Below are positions 15,084 through 23,152 of a stretch of 38,301 nt of DNA, piece after piece. Under the pieces are notes generated by a model, which was not told the origin of the DNA, made no database searches, and saw only the letters and a list, made by a program, of their open reading frames with translations. Source of the DNA: JAVJPJ01 sp040217295. GTDB taxonomy: Bacteria > Pseudomonadota > Alphaproteobacteria > Rhodobacterales > Rhodobacteraceae. Position numbers and translations under genes: made by a program. How positions within the stretch are numbered: position 1 is the stretch's first letter; the number at the start of each line of letters is the position of its first letter. The stretch spans positions 1 through 38,301 of the forward strand of contig CAYWTM010000021.1 of the NCBI GenBank assembly GCA_964460185.1. The letters run 5' to 3'.

Positions 15084-15731
15084 ATGCATCTTGGAATGGT
15101 GATCTTTGATTGTGACGGCGTTCTGGTCGACAGCGAGATCCTGACGAACCGCGTTCTGGCGGCGAACCTGACACGTCATGGTCTGCCGATGACGGTTGAG
15201 GACTCGGTCCGGTTGTTCGTCGGCGGAACCATGGCCGGTGTGGGCGAGACGGCCCGCAAGATGGGCGCGGACCTGTCTGACACCTGGCTGGATGACATCT
15301 ATGCCGAGATCTACGAGACCCTTCGCCAGGGCGTCGATGTGATCCCCGGTATTCCCGCCTTGCTGGACCTTCTGGATGACCGCGAGATACCGTTTTGCGT
15401 GGCATCGAACGGCAGCCTTGAGAAAATGGATATCACCCTTGGCCAGAACGGGTTGCTTCCCCGCTTCGGGGACCGCCGGTATTCCGCGCATTCTCTTGGT
15501 GTGGCCAAACCCGACCCGGGGCTGTTCGTGCATGCCGCACGGCAAGCTGGCGCAGCGCCCGAGACGTGCGTCGTGATCGAAGACAGCGCCACGGGCGCCG
15601 AGGCCGCCGCACGTGCGGGAATGCGATGCCTTGGCTACGCGCCCCATGATGATGGTGCGGCGCTTGCGTACCATGGGGCAGAGATCATCTCGTCCATCGG
15701 CGACGTGGCGATTCGACTTGATCTGACCTGA
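15084..15731 (+). CDS. HAD-superfamily phosphatase (phosphoglycolate phosphatase-like)
   Basis: A 215-aa HAD hydrolase of subfamily IA with an alpha-helical cap. Motif I is FDCDGVLVDSE with nucleophile Asp9 and acid/base Asp11. Motif II is the Ser in CVASNGS, motif III Lys in GVAKPDPGLF, and motif IV VVIEDSATGAEAA. Residues about 16-85 are the cap. This architecture is shared by beta-phosphoglucomutases and phosphoglycolate, sugar-phosphate and other phosphatases, so the substrate is not predictable. Start ATG at 15084, three bases after rsmD, has GGGGCTTGAGG upstream. Confidence 0.87.
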   Translation: MHLGMVIFDCDGVLVDSEILTNRVLAANLTRHGLPMTVEDSVRLFVGGTMAGVGETARKMGADLSDTWLDDIYAEIYETLRQGVDVIPGIPALLDLLDDREIPFCVASNGSLEKMDITLGQNGLLPRFGDRRYSAHSLGVAKPDPGLFVHAARQAGAAPETCVVIEDSATGAEAAARAGMRCLGYAPHDDGAALAYHGAEIISSIGDVAIRLDLT

Positions 15732-15858
15732 CCTGATCCGAGCGCCACCGCCCGGTGTCCCGGAACCCATCGATTATTTCATTTTGACAGGCGTTGATGA
15801 CGCTTCGGTGTGCCGTTTTCACGCCAGCGTGCGATCCGTGCAGTTCGGTTCGAGTAAT

Positions 15859-15872
15859 GTGCAAATTCGCAC
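15859..15872. promoter_or_regulatory. palindrome upstream of the tandem secreted-protein genes
   Basis: GTGCAAATTCGCAC is a near-perfect 14-bp palindrome (GTGC-N6-GCAC with an AATT centre) in the 282-bp gap 15732-16013. Downstream at about 15,907 is TATAAC, a fair -10 element, which would place the palindrome near -50 of a promoter for the first 108-aa gene. No regulator is assigned. Confidence 0.3.
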
Positions 15873-16013
15873 CAATATCGCGCAATTCTCCTGCATCCGT
15901 GAATTGTATAACAGACTTTCAAACCTCATGTTCAATCCATCGACGGGCCAACCGCCCAAAGAGACACACAAACCGGCGCCGACAAGACGCCACCCAAACA
16001 AAGGACATGACAC

Positions 16014-16340
16014 ATGAAACGTATTGCAATCATCGCCGCCGTCGCCGCATCCCTTGCCGCCCCGGCCATCGCTGACACGGCTTTCGCCATTCAGCACTTC
16101 AACCAGGATGCCGACAGCATCGGCGATATGCGCCTCGTCGCATCCGATGCCGGCCGCGTGGCGGTTTCGACCTCGGGCATGTCGCCGCTCAACGACGTAT
16201 TCGCAGAACTCAATGCCAGCCAGGACTCGGCCGGAGATCTGCGCGGCGTGACCGGCGCGACCGTCGTGCTGAGCAATCACAGCGCCGCCGCATCCGAGAT
16301 TTTTGCGCAACTGCGGGCCGAGAGCCTCGAAAACGAATGA
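16014..16340 (+). CDS. secreted protein of unknown function, tandem copy 1
   Basis: A 108-aa protein with a clear signal peptide (MKRIAIIAAVAASLAAPAIA, cleavage before Asp21) and a mature part of about 88 residues. The mature N-terminus is TAFAIQHFNQDADSIGD, and the C-terminus has SNHSAAASEIFAQLRAES. There are no cysteines and no lipobox, so it should be a free periplasmic or exported protein. I do not recognise the family. The next gene is a clear paralogue 42 bp downstream. An A+T-richer region upstream (15,780-15,930) probably holds the promoter. Start ATG follows AAAGGACATGACAC. Confidence 0.8.
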   Translation: MKRIAIIAAVAASLAAPAIADTAFAIQHFNQDADSIGDMRLVASDAGRVAVSTSGMSPLNDVFAELNASQDSAGDLRGVTGATVVLSNHSAAASEIFAQLRAESLENE

Positions 16341-16382
16341 TCCCTCTGGATCGCATTTCCCCGAACTAAAAGGAACTGAACC

Positions 16383-16709
16383 ATGAAACGTATCGCAATC
16401 ATCGCCGCCGTTGCCGCATCCCTCGCCGCCCCGGCCATCGCTGACACGGCCTTCGCCATCCAGCACTTCAACCAGGACGCCGACAGCATCGGTGATATCC
16501 GTCTGGTGCCCGCTGGTGACGACACCGTTGTTGTCTCGACCTCCAGCCGGTCGCCGCTGAGCCAGGTCTTCGCACAATTGAACGACAGCCAGGACTCGGT
16601 CGCTGACCTGCGTGGCGTCGACGGTGTCACGGTTGTGCTGAACAACCACTCGGCAGTTGCGTCGGAAATCTTTGCCCAACTGCGCGCCGAAAGCGCCGAA
16701 GACGAATAA
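16383..16709 (+). CDS. secreted protein of unknown function, tandem copy 2
   Basis: A 108-aa paralogue of the preceding gene, of identical length and without indels in the ends. The first 38 codons differ from copy 1 only at synonymous positions (for example ATT/ATC, GTC/GTT, CTT/CTC), so signal peptide and AIQHFNQDADSIGD are unchanged. The middle (about residues 39-60, VPAGDDTVVVSTSSRSPLSQV against VASDAGRVAVSTSGMSPLNDV) has diverged. The tail LNNHSAVASEIFAQLRAES is again conserved. Shine-Dalgarno AAAGGAAC precedes the ATG. A terminator at 16,800 probably ends the two-gene transcript. Function unknown. Confidence 0.8.
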   Translation: MKRIAIIAAVAASLAAPAIADTAFAIQHFNQDADSIGDIRLVPAGDDTVVVSTSSRSPLSQVFAQLNDSQDSVADLRGVDGVTVVLNNHSAVASEIFAQLRAESAEDE

Positions 16710-16799
16710 CCGTGGCTTGCCGCGCTTGCCTGCGGGGGCTGCGGGGAAAGATCACTCCCTGTATCTTCTCCTGACCCCGTCCCTCGCAGGCCCCATGAA

Positions 16800-16838
16800 A
16801 ACACCCCCGACCGGTTTCCGGCGGGGGTGTTCTTTTGT
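16800..16838 (+). terminator. strong intrinsic terminator after the tandem secreted genes
   Basis: AACACCCCCG (16800-16809) pairs fully with CGGGGGTGTT (16822-16831) across a 12-nt loop, and is followed by CTTTTGTTT. It lies 90 bp beyond the second 108-aa gene and isolates the pair from recQ. Confidence 0.85.
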
Positions 16839-16951
16839 TTGACGCCATCATCGGCCCGGCTCGCTGGCCGGGGGGTCTTGTTAAGGAAACTTCAACATGG
16901 GACAGTCCATGAAAATCGAGCGAAACAAGATCCTTTCCACAGGCGAGGCCC

Positions 16952-18994
16952 ATGCAAGACGCGCAGGCGCTGCTATCCTCCGTTTTCGGCTTTGACGCCT
17001 TCCGTCCCGGTCAGTCCGAGATCGTGGAAGCCGTCGCGGCTGACCGGAACGTGCTGGCGATCATGCCGACGGGTGGCGGAAAATCGCTGTGTTTCCAACT
17101 TCCTGCACTGATGCGCGTCGGCGTTACCGTGGTCATTTCGCCGCTGATCGCGCTTATGCGGGACCAGGTGCGCGGATTGCGAGAAGCCGGGGTCGAAGCC
17201 GGGGCGCTGACCAGTGGCAATACCCAGGATGAAACGGACGCTGTCTGGGCCGGGCTGGAAGCCGGAACGCTGAAGCTGTTGTACATGGCGCCGGAACGGC
17301 TGGCGTCATCGGGCACCGAACGTATGCTCAAGCGCGCGGGCGTGTCCCTGATCGCCGTAGACGAGGCGCATTGCGTCAGCCAGTGGGGCCATGATTTCCG
17401 CCCGGACTACCTGCGTATCGGGGCGCTGCGCCGGGCTCTGGATGTGCCGCTTGCCGCCTTTACCGCTACGGCAGACGCCGAAACCCGTGTCGAGATCGTG
17501 GATCGCCTGTTCGATGGCGAGGCGCCGGAAAGCTTTCTCCGCGGGTTCGATCGGCCCAACCTGACCCTGGCCTTCGAGGTCAAGAACCAGCCTCGGCAAC
17601 AGATCCTCAGCTTTGCCGCCGCGCGGAAGGGGCAATCGGGGATCGTCTATTGCGGCACGCGTGCCAAGACCGAAACGTTGTCGCAGGCCTTGCGGGCGGA
17701 TGGGCATACCGCCTGCCACTATCACGGTGGCATGGAGGCCGAAGATCGCCGCATCGTCGAAACCCGGTTCGCCCAGGAGGACGGATTGATCGTCGTGGCC
17801 ACGATTGCCTTCGGGATGGGCGTGGACAAGCCGGATATCAGGTGGGTGGCCCATGCGGATCTGCCGAAGTCGATCGAAGGATATTACCAGGAAATCGGCC
17901 GGGCGGGGCGGGATGGTGCGCCCGCCGACACCATGACGTTGTTCGGCCCGGACGATATCCGGTTTCGCCGCCAGCAAATCGACGAGGGCCTGGCCCCGCC
18001 GGAACGCAAGTCCGCCGATCACACCCGTTTGAATGCGCTGCTGGGTCTTGCGGAGGCCCTGGGATGCCGGCGCAAGGTCCTGTTGAGTTATTTCGGAGAG
18101 ACGTCGGACGCGTGCGGGAACTGCGATTTGTGCGCCACCCCTCCCGAGACGTTTGATGCCACAACTCCGGTGCGCAAGGCACTGTCAGCCATTTTGCGGA
18201 CTGATGAGTGGTTCGGCGCAGGTCATCTGATCGACATCCTCATGGGGGCCGATACCGACAAGATCCGGGCGCGCGGTCATGATCGTCTGCCGACCTACGG
18301 GGTGGGCACGGAATTCGACAAAAGGGGCTGGCAGGCCGTATTCCGCCAGATGGCGGCGCATGATCTGGTGCGGCCTGATCCGGACCGTCATGGCGCGTTG
18401 CGGATGACCGATGCCGCAAGGCCCATTCTGCGCGGTGAGGCCGACATCACGTTGCGCCGTGACACCATGGTCAAGACCCCGCGCCGCCCGCAGGTCAAGG
18501 CATTGGTCGCAGAGGAAGACGCGCCGCTCTTGTCCGCACTCAAGGCCAAACGCCGTGCGCTGGCAGAGGACGCCCGCGTGCCCGCCTATGTGATCTTTCC
18601 CGACCGCACCCTGATCGAGATGGCTGAAACCCGGCCCGCCTCGCTGGATGATATGGCGCGGATCAGCGGCGTGGGGGCCAAGAAACTGGAACGGTATGGA
18701 TCGGATTTCCTGTCCGTGATCACCGGTGAGACGCCCGAAACGCTGCACCCCTCGCGGCGCAAACTGGCCGGACGCGACTCGGGCGCGCTGTATGATCGTC
18801 TGCTGGCCGTGCAGGCCGACCTGGCACGGGGCGAAACGGGGTTGGACAAACCCATGACCTGTTCGTCGTCGCAGTTGGCCAAGGTGGCCGAGGTTCAGCC
18901 CGGCGATTTGCCGACGCTGACGCGGCTTTTGGGCGAACGCCGCGCCGAACGGTTCGGCCCTGCTTTCCTTGATGTGCTGCGCGAGGCTGGATAA
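16952..18994 (+). CDS. recQ: ATP-dependent DNA helicase RecQ
   Basis: A 680-aa 3'-5' helicase of the RecF recombination pathway. Walker A is PTGGGKS (39-45), Walker B DEAH (137-140) followed by the RecQ-specific aromatic loop CVSQWGHDFRPDY. Motif VI is QEIGRAGRDG. The zinc-binding CRRKVLLSYFGE plus CGNCDLC follows, then a winged helix (about 400-480). The HRDC domain (about 515-590) has VPAYVIFPDRTLIEMAETRP and GVGAKKLERYG. A further 80 residues carry an HRDC-like tail. ATG at 16952 follows AGGCGAGGCC. It lies 121 bp past the terminator and reads as an independent unit. Confidence 0.96.
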   Translation: MQDAQALLSSVFGFDAFRPGQSEIVEAVAADRNVLAIMPTGGGKSLCFQLPALMRVGVTVVISPLIALMRDQVRGLREAGVEAGALTSGNTQDETDAVWAGLEAGTLKLLYMAPERLASSGTERMLKRAGVSLIAVDEAHCVSQWGHDFRPDYLRIGALRRALDVPLAAFTATADAETRVEIVDRLFDGEAPESFLRGFDRPNLTLAFEVKNQPRQQILSFAAARKGQSGIVYCGTRAKTETLSQALRADGHTACHYHGGMEAEDRRIVETRFAQEDGLIVVATIAFGMGVDKPDIRWVAHADLPKSIEGYYQEIGRAGRDGAPADTMTLFGPDDIRFRRQQIDEGLAPPERKSADHTRLNALLGLAEALGCRRKVLLSYFGETSDACGNCDLCATPPETFDATTPVRKALSAILRTDEWFGAGHLIDILMGADTDKIRARGHDRLPTYGVGTEFDKRGWQAVFRQMAAHDLVRPDPDRHGALRMTDAARPILRGEADITLRRDTMVKTPRRPQVKALVAEEDAPLLSALKAKRRALAEDARVPAYVIFPDRTLIEMAETRPASLDDMARISGVGAKKLERYGSDFLSVITGETPETLHPSRRKLAGRDSGALYDRLLAVQADLARGETGLDKPMTCSSSQLAKVAEVQPGDLPTLTRLLGERRAERFGPAFLDVLREAG

Positions 18995-19046
18995 GTCGGG
19001 TCAGCCGATTAGGTTACCAAGACTTGCCCCAACCGGAGAGATACCG

Positions 19047-19823
19047 ATGCTGACAGTGATTTCCCCCGCCAAACGCCTCGACTGGGCAGCCCGCGACGTG
19101 GAGATGACGCAGCCGGCGTTTCAGGATGATGCCGACAAACTGGCCCGCACCGCCAAGGGGCTAAGCCAGAAGGATCTGGCCAGTCTGATGGACCTGTCGC
19201 CGGATCTGGCCAAGCTCAACGCCGACCGGTTCAAGCGGTTCGCCGACGGCAAGGACGATGTGCGCCCCGCTGCACTGGCGTTCGCGGGCGATACCTATCA
19301 GGGGCTTGAGGCCGCCAGTCTTGATGACGACGCCATGCGGTTCGCACAGGACCGGTTGCGGATCCTGTCGGGGCTTTACGGGATCTTGCGGCCGCTGGAT
19401 GCGATCCAGCCTTACCGCCTCGAAATGGGAAGCCGCATGAAGACCCGCAAAGGGCCATCGCTTTATGCCTACTGGGGCGATCGGTTGGCGCAGGCGCTCA
19501 ATGCCGAGGCTTTGGCCCTCGGCACGGACACCTTGGTCAACTGCGCGTCTGTCGAATATTTCTCGGCCGTTGATCCCAAGGCGCTGGACCTGACCGTGAT
19601 CACGCCCCAGTTTCTCGAGGACAAGCCCGGCGGGCCCAAGATCGTCAGCTTTTTCGCCAAGAAGGCGCGCGGGGCGATGGCGCGGTTCATCGTGGACCGC
19701 CGGTTGACCGATCCGGCGTCGATCCTGGATTTCGACACGGGCGGCTATGCCCATTTGCCCGAGCTGAGCACGCCGGACAAACCTGCCTTTTTGCGCCGCG
19801 CCGAGGCTGCGAACGCGGCCTAA
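19047..19823 (+). CDS. yaaA: YaaA-family peroxide-stress protein
   Basis: A 258-aa member of the YaaA/DUF328 (UPF0246) family. E. coli YaaA lowers intracellular free iron and protects DNA and proteins during H2O2 stress. Hallmarks are MLTVISPAKRLD at the start, AFAGDTYQGLEA (about 81-92), LYGILRPLDAIQPYRLEMG (about 113-131), VNCASVEYF and VSFFAKKARGAMARF. The start is ATG 19047 with GGAGAG eight nt upstream; the frame remains open into the end of recQ but no better start exists there. Its stop codon overlaps that of the convergent membrane-protein gene. Confidence 0.93.
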   Translation: MLTVISPAKRLDWAARDVEMTQPAFQDDADKLARTAKGLSQKDLASLMDLSPDLAKLNADRFKRFADGKDDVRPAALAFAGDTYQGLEAASLDDDAMRFAQDRLRILSGLYGILRPLDAIQPYRLEMGSRMKTRKGPSLYAYWGDRLAQALNAEALALGTDTLVNCASVEYFSAVDPKALDLTVITPQFLEDKPGGPKIVSFFAKKARGAMARFIVDRRLTDPASILDFDTGGYAHLPELSTPDKPAFLRRAEAANAA

Positions 19824-20095
19824 CCCGCCGCTGTGGGCGTCAGGAAGGCCGAGGTCAGGATCATCACCAACAAGACAGCGGTCAGAAAGAACAGCGTGCT
19901 GCGTTCGCTCTTGTCTTCGGGTGATTTCAGCCAGACGCCGACCTGCTTGATGAACTGGCCCGGCCCCGACAGCATGTTGCCGGTTTCTTCCTGAGCGCGG
20001 CTGCGCAGCAGAAACAGGGTGCGGAACATCAAGAAGGCCCAGGCGATGAACACCAGCCCCTGCAGGACAAGTTGAATGATCTGTCCGGTACTCAT
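19820..20095 (-). CDS. small membrane protein of unknown function (91 aa)
   Basis: A 91-aa protein with a hydrophobic segment at about 7-28 (IIQLVLQGLVFIAWAFLMFR) and another at about 68-86 (TLFFLTAVLLVMILTSAF), with a charged loop between them. No family recognised. ATG 20095 overlaps the TGA of the preceding gene (ATGA), and its stop overlaps the yaaA stop on the other strand. It is the last of three tightly overlapping genes behind hmgA, which suggests one mRNA; the functional link is unclear. Confidence 0.75.
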   Translation of the reverse strand: MSTGQIIQLVLQGLVFIAWAFLMFRTLFLLRSRAQEETGNMLSGPGQFIKQVGVWLKSPEDKSERSTLFFLTAVLLVMILTSAFLTPTAAG

Positions 20096-20298
20096 CGGTC
20101 GTTCCTCCGCCTCAGCTTGTGGATGCACCATAGCGCCGAGCCGCCGAAGAACGCCACCGCGATCAGACCGATTTCCAGTGACGCAATGCCGCCTATGCCG
20201 TTGAAGGCGTAGGCCCCGATCAACAGGGCGAGACCGGCAAGGCTGATGGCCAGACGCAGCTTGAGTTCACCGGGCGGCGGATCGAATTTCCCGCTCAC
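20092..20298 (-). CDS. small membrane protein of unknown function (68 aa)
   Basis: A 68-aa protein with two hydrophobic segments, about residues 15-33 (LRLAISLAGLALLIGAYAF) and 36-56 (GGIASLEIGLIAVAFFGGSA), ending in a basic cluster KLRRRNDR. GTG at 20298 overlaps the hmgA TGA (GTGA) and gives VSGKFDPPPGELK; a longer reading from an ATG at 20346 would lie inside hmgA. No family recognised. Translationally coupled on both sides. Confidence 0.7.
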   Translation of the reverse strand: MSGKFDPPPGELKLRLAISLAGLALLIGAYAFNGIGGIASLEIGLIAVAFFGGSALWCIHKLRRRNDR

Positions 20299-21656
20299 TT
20301 CTTGCCCGGCGTTCCGTCGAATTTCTTGTCCAGCGAGCCCCAGCAATCGATGTAGTCGTCCTGCAGCGGGGCCTCGTTGGCGGCAAAGCTGGTCAGGTGC
20401 TGCGGGAACCGCGTTTCGAACATGAACGACATCGTGTTGTCGAGCTTGTGCGGTTGCAGATCCGCGTTTGAGGCGCCTTCAAAGGCGTCCCGATCAGGGC
20501 CGTGGGGAAGCATCATATTATGCAGCGACATGCCACCGGGCACAAAGCCCCGCGGTTTCGCGTCATACTGGCCATAGATGTTGCCCATCAGCTCGGACAT
20601 GACGTTCTTGTGGTACCACGGCGGGCGGAAGGTATCCTCCGCCACCATCCAGCGCTCGCGGAACAGGACAAAGTCGATATTGGCGGTGCCGGCCTGCCCC
20701 GATGGCGCCGTCAGCACGGTAAAGATCGACGGGTCGGGGTGGTCGAACAGGACAGCGCCCACCGGGCAGTAGGTCTTCAGGTCGTATTTGACGGGCGCGT
20801 AATTGCCATGCCATGCGACCACGTCGATCGGGGAATGACCGATCCGGGTGACATGAAACTGGCCGCACCACTTGATCGTGACGGTCGAGGGCACCTCTCG
20901 ATCCTCGAAGGCGGCGACGGGCGTCTTGAAATCACGCCGGTTGGCCATGCAATTTGCCCCGATCGGGCCACGTCCGGGAAGCTCGAATTTCTGGCCGTAG
21001 TTCTCGCAGACAAATCCGCGGGCCGGGCCGTCGATGACCTCGACCCGGTAAAGCAACCCACGCGGGATAATTGCGATTTCCTGCGGTTCAAGGTCAATGA
21101 TACCCAACTCGGTCGTGAATCGAAGCTTGCCCTCTTGCGGCACGATCAGCATCTCACTGTCGGCTGAGTAGAAATAGTCATCCACCATCGAAGTTGTGAC
21201 AAGGTACACGTGGCTCGCCATGCCGACCTGCGTGTTCACATCACCCGCCGTGGTCATCGTGCGCATCCCGGTCAGCCATGTCAGCGGCATGTCGGAATGG
21301 GGGACCGGATCCCACCGATACTGGCCAAGTGAGATGACATCCGGGTCCACGCTGGGCGCCGTTTTCCAATAGGGCAGTTCGATCTTGGCATAGCGGTGCG
21401 AATGTTTGACCGACGGCCGGATACGGTAGCACCAGGTGCGTTCATTCTGATGACTGGGCGCGGTGAAGGCCGTGCCGGACAGTTGTTCGCCGTAAAGCCC
21501 GTAATCGCACTTCTGGGGGCTGTTCATGCCCTGCGGCAACGCGCCGGGCAGTGCCTCGCTCTCGAAGTCATTGCCGAAACCCGGCATGTAGCCTTCGTGT
21601 TCCCCGGGGATCGACGGGGCCTGTATCATCGGGCGGGGGGTGCTTTGTTCGGTCAT
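20295..21656 (-). CDS. hmgA: homogentisate 1,2-dioxygenase
   Basis: A 453-aa Fe(II) dioxygenase opening the ring of homogentisate to maleylacetoacetate in tyrosine and phenylalanine breakdown. Metal ligands match the human enzyme: the block FRPPWYHKNVMSELMGNIYG contains the His and Glu of H-x5-E, and MMLPHGPD has the third ligand. The N-terminus has IPGEHEGYMPGFGNDFESEALPGALP, the family start. Length is normal. It stands without hmgB (isomerase) or hmgC (hydrolase) in the window; instead two small membrane-protein genes overlap its 3' end. A 20-bp palindrome 41 bp upstream is the likely repressor site. Confidence 0.96.
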   Translation of the reverse strand: MTEQSTPRPMIQAPSIPGEHEGYMPGFGNDFESEALPGALPQGMNSPQKCDYGLYGEQLSGTAFTAPSHQNERTWCYRIRPSVKHSHRYAKIELPYWKTAPSVDPDVISLGQYRWDPVPHSDMPLTWLTGMRTMTTAGDVNTQVGMASHVYLVTTSMVDDYFYSADSEMLIVPQEGKLRFTTELGIIDLEPQEIAIIPRGLLYRVEVIDGPARGFVCENYGQKFELPGRGPIGANCMANRRDFKTPVAAFEDREVPSTVTIKWCGQFHVTRIGHSPIDVVAWHGNYAPVKYDLKTYCPVGAVLFDHPDPSIFTVLTAPSGQAGTANIDFVLFRERWMVAEDTFRPPWYHKNVMSELMGNIYGQYDAKPRGFVPGGMSLHNMMLPHGPDRDAFEGASNADLQPHKLDNTMSFMFETRFPQHLTSFAANEAPLQDDYIDCWGSLDKKFDGTPGKK

Positions 21657-21696
21657 GTCAGGGGTCTCCAGGCAAGTCCGGATGATATGCCACAGT

Positions 21697-21716
21697 ATCG
21701 TTGCAATTACAACGAT
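21697..21716. promoter_or_regulatory. hmgA operator palindrome
   Basis: ATCGTTGCAATTACAACGAT is a 20-bp palindrome with only one mismatched pair (positions 8/13). On the minus strand a -35-like TTGTAA lies inside it and CATATC 17 bp on could be the -10, so a bound protein would block RNA polymerase. Its TTGCAA-type half-sites resemble MarR-family operators reported for tyrosine-degradation genes. No marR gene is in the window. Confidence 0.6.
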
Positions 21717-21783
21717 GCCGTCGTGCGCACTGGATGTGCAAGCTCGAATGTTCCATGGCCGTTACCATTTGTCCGAACATGAA

Positions 21784-21810
21784 AACGCCCGCCGTTCGAG
21801 GGCGGGCGTT
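21784..21810 (-). terminator. terminator of rpoE-chrR
   Basis: AACGCCCGCC (21784-21793) pairs with GGCGGGCGTT (21801-21810) over a 7-nt loop. On the minus strand the stem ends in TTTTC. It lies 33 bp beyond the chrR stop and closes the operon. Confidence 0.85.
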
Positions 21811-21842
21811 CATTGTTCTGGAATACCGAAGGATTTGGGCGC

Positions 21843-22484
21843 TCAGATCCCGAGGAAAGGCTGTGCAATGCGGGGCAGGATGCCGTTGAACCGCAGTTTG
21901 GCGTCAGTGGCGACAAGGCAGATACAATCCTCGCCGGCTTCCGCAACCGGGGCGTGATCGACATCTTCATCCGCCACTTCGATATCGCCACGCGCATAGA
22001 GGCCGTCTTCGTCGCGGAATGCACCTTGCAACACCAGCGTCATTTCCATGCCCCGGTGGCTGTGCTTTGGCATTGCCTGCCCCGCCGGGATCAGCAAGAG
22101 CCGCACCGTGCCTTCCGTTCCGGACTGAAGCACGCAATGCTTGGCACCCATGCCAAGGCCTTTCCATGTCACCGAATCGAGATCACCGCCGACGATCCGC
22201 TGCAAGGGCGTCGGAAAGATCCCCCCAGACCGTTTCGGCTTCTCGACCGGGTCCATTGCGCCGATCCTGGCCAGCGTCTGTTCCAGGCTATCCTGTTCAA
22301 TTTCGGCTGTATCCATGTTTTCAAGGATCGTCCCACCGATCGCCTCGAACGATTCAAGGCGCGCACGCGCGTCATCGCTCAGGGACACATGGGTGGCCAC
22401 GACCAGGTCGAACGCCTGCGGCAGGGCGCCCGCAGCGTACCCCATCAGCAGATCATCCGGTATACTATGGCGAATAGTGTTCAT
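21843..22484 (-). CDS. chrR: ChrR-type anti-sigma factor lacking the zinc-motif cysteines
   Basis: A 213-aa ChrR homologue. In R. sphaeroides ChrR holds sigma-E through a zinc anti-sigma domain (ligands His6, His31, Cys35, Cys38) and senses singlet oxygen through a C-terminal cupin. Here His6 and His32 are kept, but THVSLSDDAR replaces the expected H-x3-C-x2-C: Ser36 and Ala39 stand where the two cysteines should be. The cupin ligands His141, His143 (KHSHRGMEMTL), Glu147 and His177 are all intact, at the published positions. Residues 8-30 (IPDDLLMGYAAGALPQAFDLVVA) are otherwise typical. It follows rpoE by 12 bp. Either zinc binding is altered or lost, or another residue substitutes. Confidence 0.9.
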   Translation of the reverse strand: MNTIRHSIPDDLLMGYAAGALPQAFDLVVATHVSLSDDARARLESFEAIGGTILENMDTAEIEQDSLEQTLARIGAMDPVEKPKRSGGIFPTPLQRIVGGDLDSVTWKGLGMGAKHCVLQSGTEGTVRLLLIPAGQAMPKHSHRGMEMTLVLQGAFRDEDGLYARGDIEVADEDVDHAPVAEAGEDCICLVATDAKLRFNGILPRIAQPFLGI

Positions 22485-22496
22485 GTTTCGCCTTCC

Positions 22497-23039
22497 TCAA
22501 CTCATATTGTGGCGCAGCCTGTCCAGAGCCAACCTAATCCGAGACTTGATCGTGCCAAGGGGTAATCCGGTCTCGGCGGCGATTTCACTATGAGTCAAAT
22601 CACCGTAGTAGGCTCGCTCTATCAAAATGCGCTGTTTTTCGGGTAGCGTGCGGATCGCTTCCGCAAGCCTGTCTGTCTCTTGCTGCAAGACGATCGCGTC
22701 GGCCTGATCCGGTGCCTCTTCCGGGCCCCATGGCAGAGTCTCGGGTTCGGGCCTTGCATAGCGCCGCAACAGGTCGATCTTTCGGTTGCGCGCAATCGTG
22801 AAGATCCATGTCGAGACCGCAGCCCGCGTGGGATCATACATGTGCGACTTGTGCCAAAGCGTGGCCATCACGTCTTGCATACACTCCTCTGCGAGGCTGC
22901 TGTCAGCCCCGGATTTCATCAAGAACGCCTTGACCCGTGGCGCGAAGTGGCGAAACACCTCGGCAAAGGCCTTGTGATCCTGGTTTTGCGCAATGGACGC
23001 CATCAGAGACACCCAGTGCGCTTCGTTTTTGTCATGCAT
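22497..23039 (-). CDS. rpoE: RNA polymerase ECF sigma factor RpoE (singlet-oxygen type)
   Basis: A 180-aa ECF sigma factor, counterpart of R. sphaeroides sigma-E, which activates genes that respond to singlet oxygen. Region 2 spans about 20-95: FAEVFRHFAPRVKAFLMKSG, then EECMQDVMATLWHKSHMYDP, and AVSTWIFTIARNRKIDLLRR (the -10 recognition part). Region 4 is about 120-178, with PEKQRILIERAYYGDLTHSEIAAETGLPLGTIKSRIRLAL carrying the -35-reading helix. ATG 23039 is chosen; GTG 23045 two codons upstream is equally possible, with no decisive Shine-Dalgarno. It is followed by chrR and is preceded by a promoter of the sigma-E type, so it is likely auto-activated. Confidence 0.93.
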   Translation of the reverse strand: MHDKNEAHWVSLMASIAQNQDHKAFAEVFRHFAPRVKAFLMKSGADSSLAEECMQDVMATLWHKSHMYDPTRAAVSTWIFTIARNRKIDLLRRYARPEPETLPWGPEEAPDQADAIVLQQETDRLAEAIRTLPEKQRILIERAYYGDLTHSEIAAETGLPLGTIKSRIRLALDRLRHNMS

Positions 23040-23152
23040 CGTCACGTTGTCTTCACAACCTCTGGACCCACACCCTTGATAAGGTCAAAGAAGGCTGTCC
23101 ACCAGACCAAGGTCTGCCTGTTGCAGCCCTGTCGGTAGACGATGGCATGCGG

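Noticed and set aside
14484..15770. 428-aa minus-strand ORF opposite rsmD and the HAD gene
   Set aside because: Antisense shadow of two genes with clear catalytic motifs in the plus-strand frames.
18969..19046. Longer yaaA start at 18969 overlapping recQ
   Set aside because: The extra 26 residues lack family similarity, and a good Shine-Dalgarno precedes ATG 19047.
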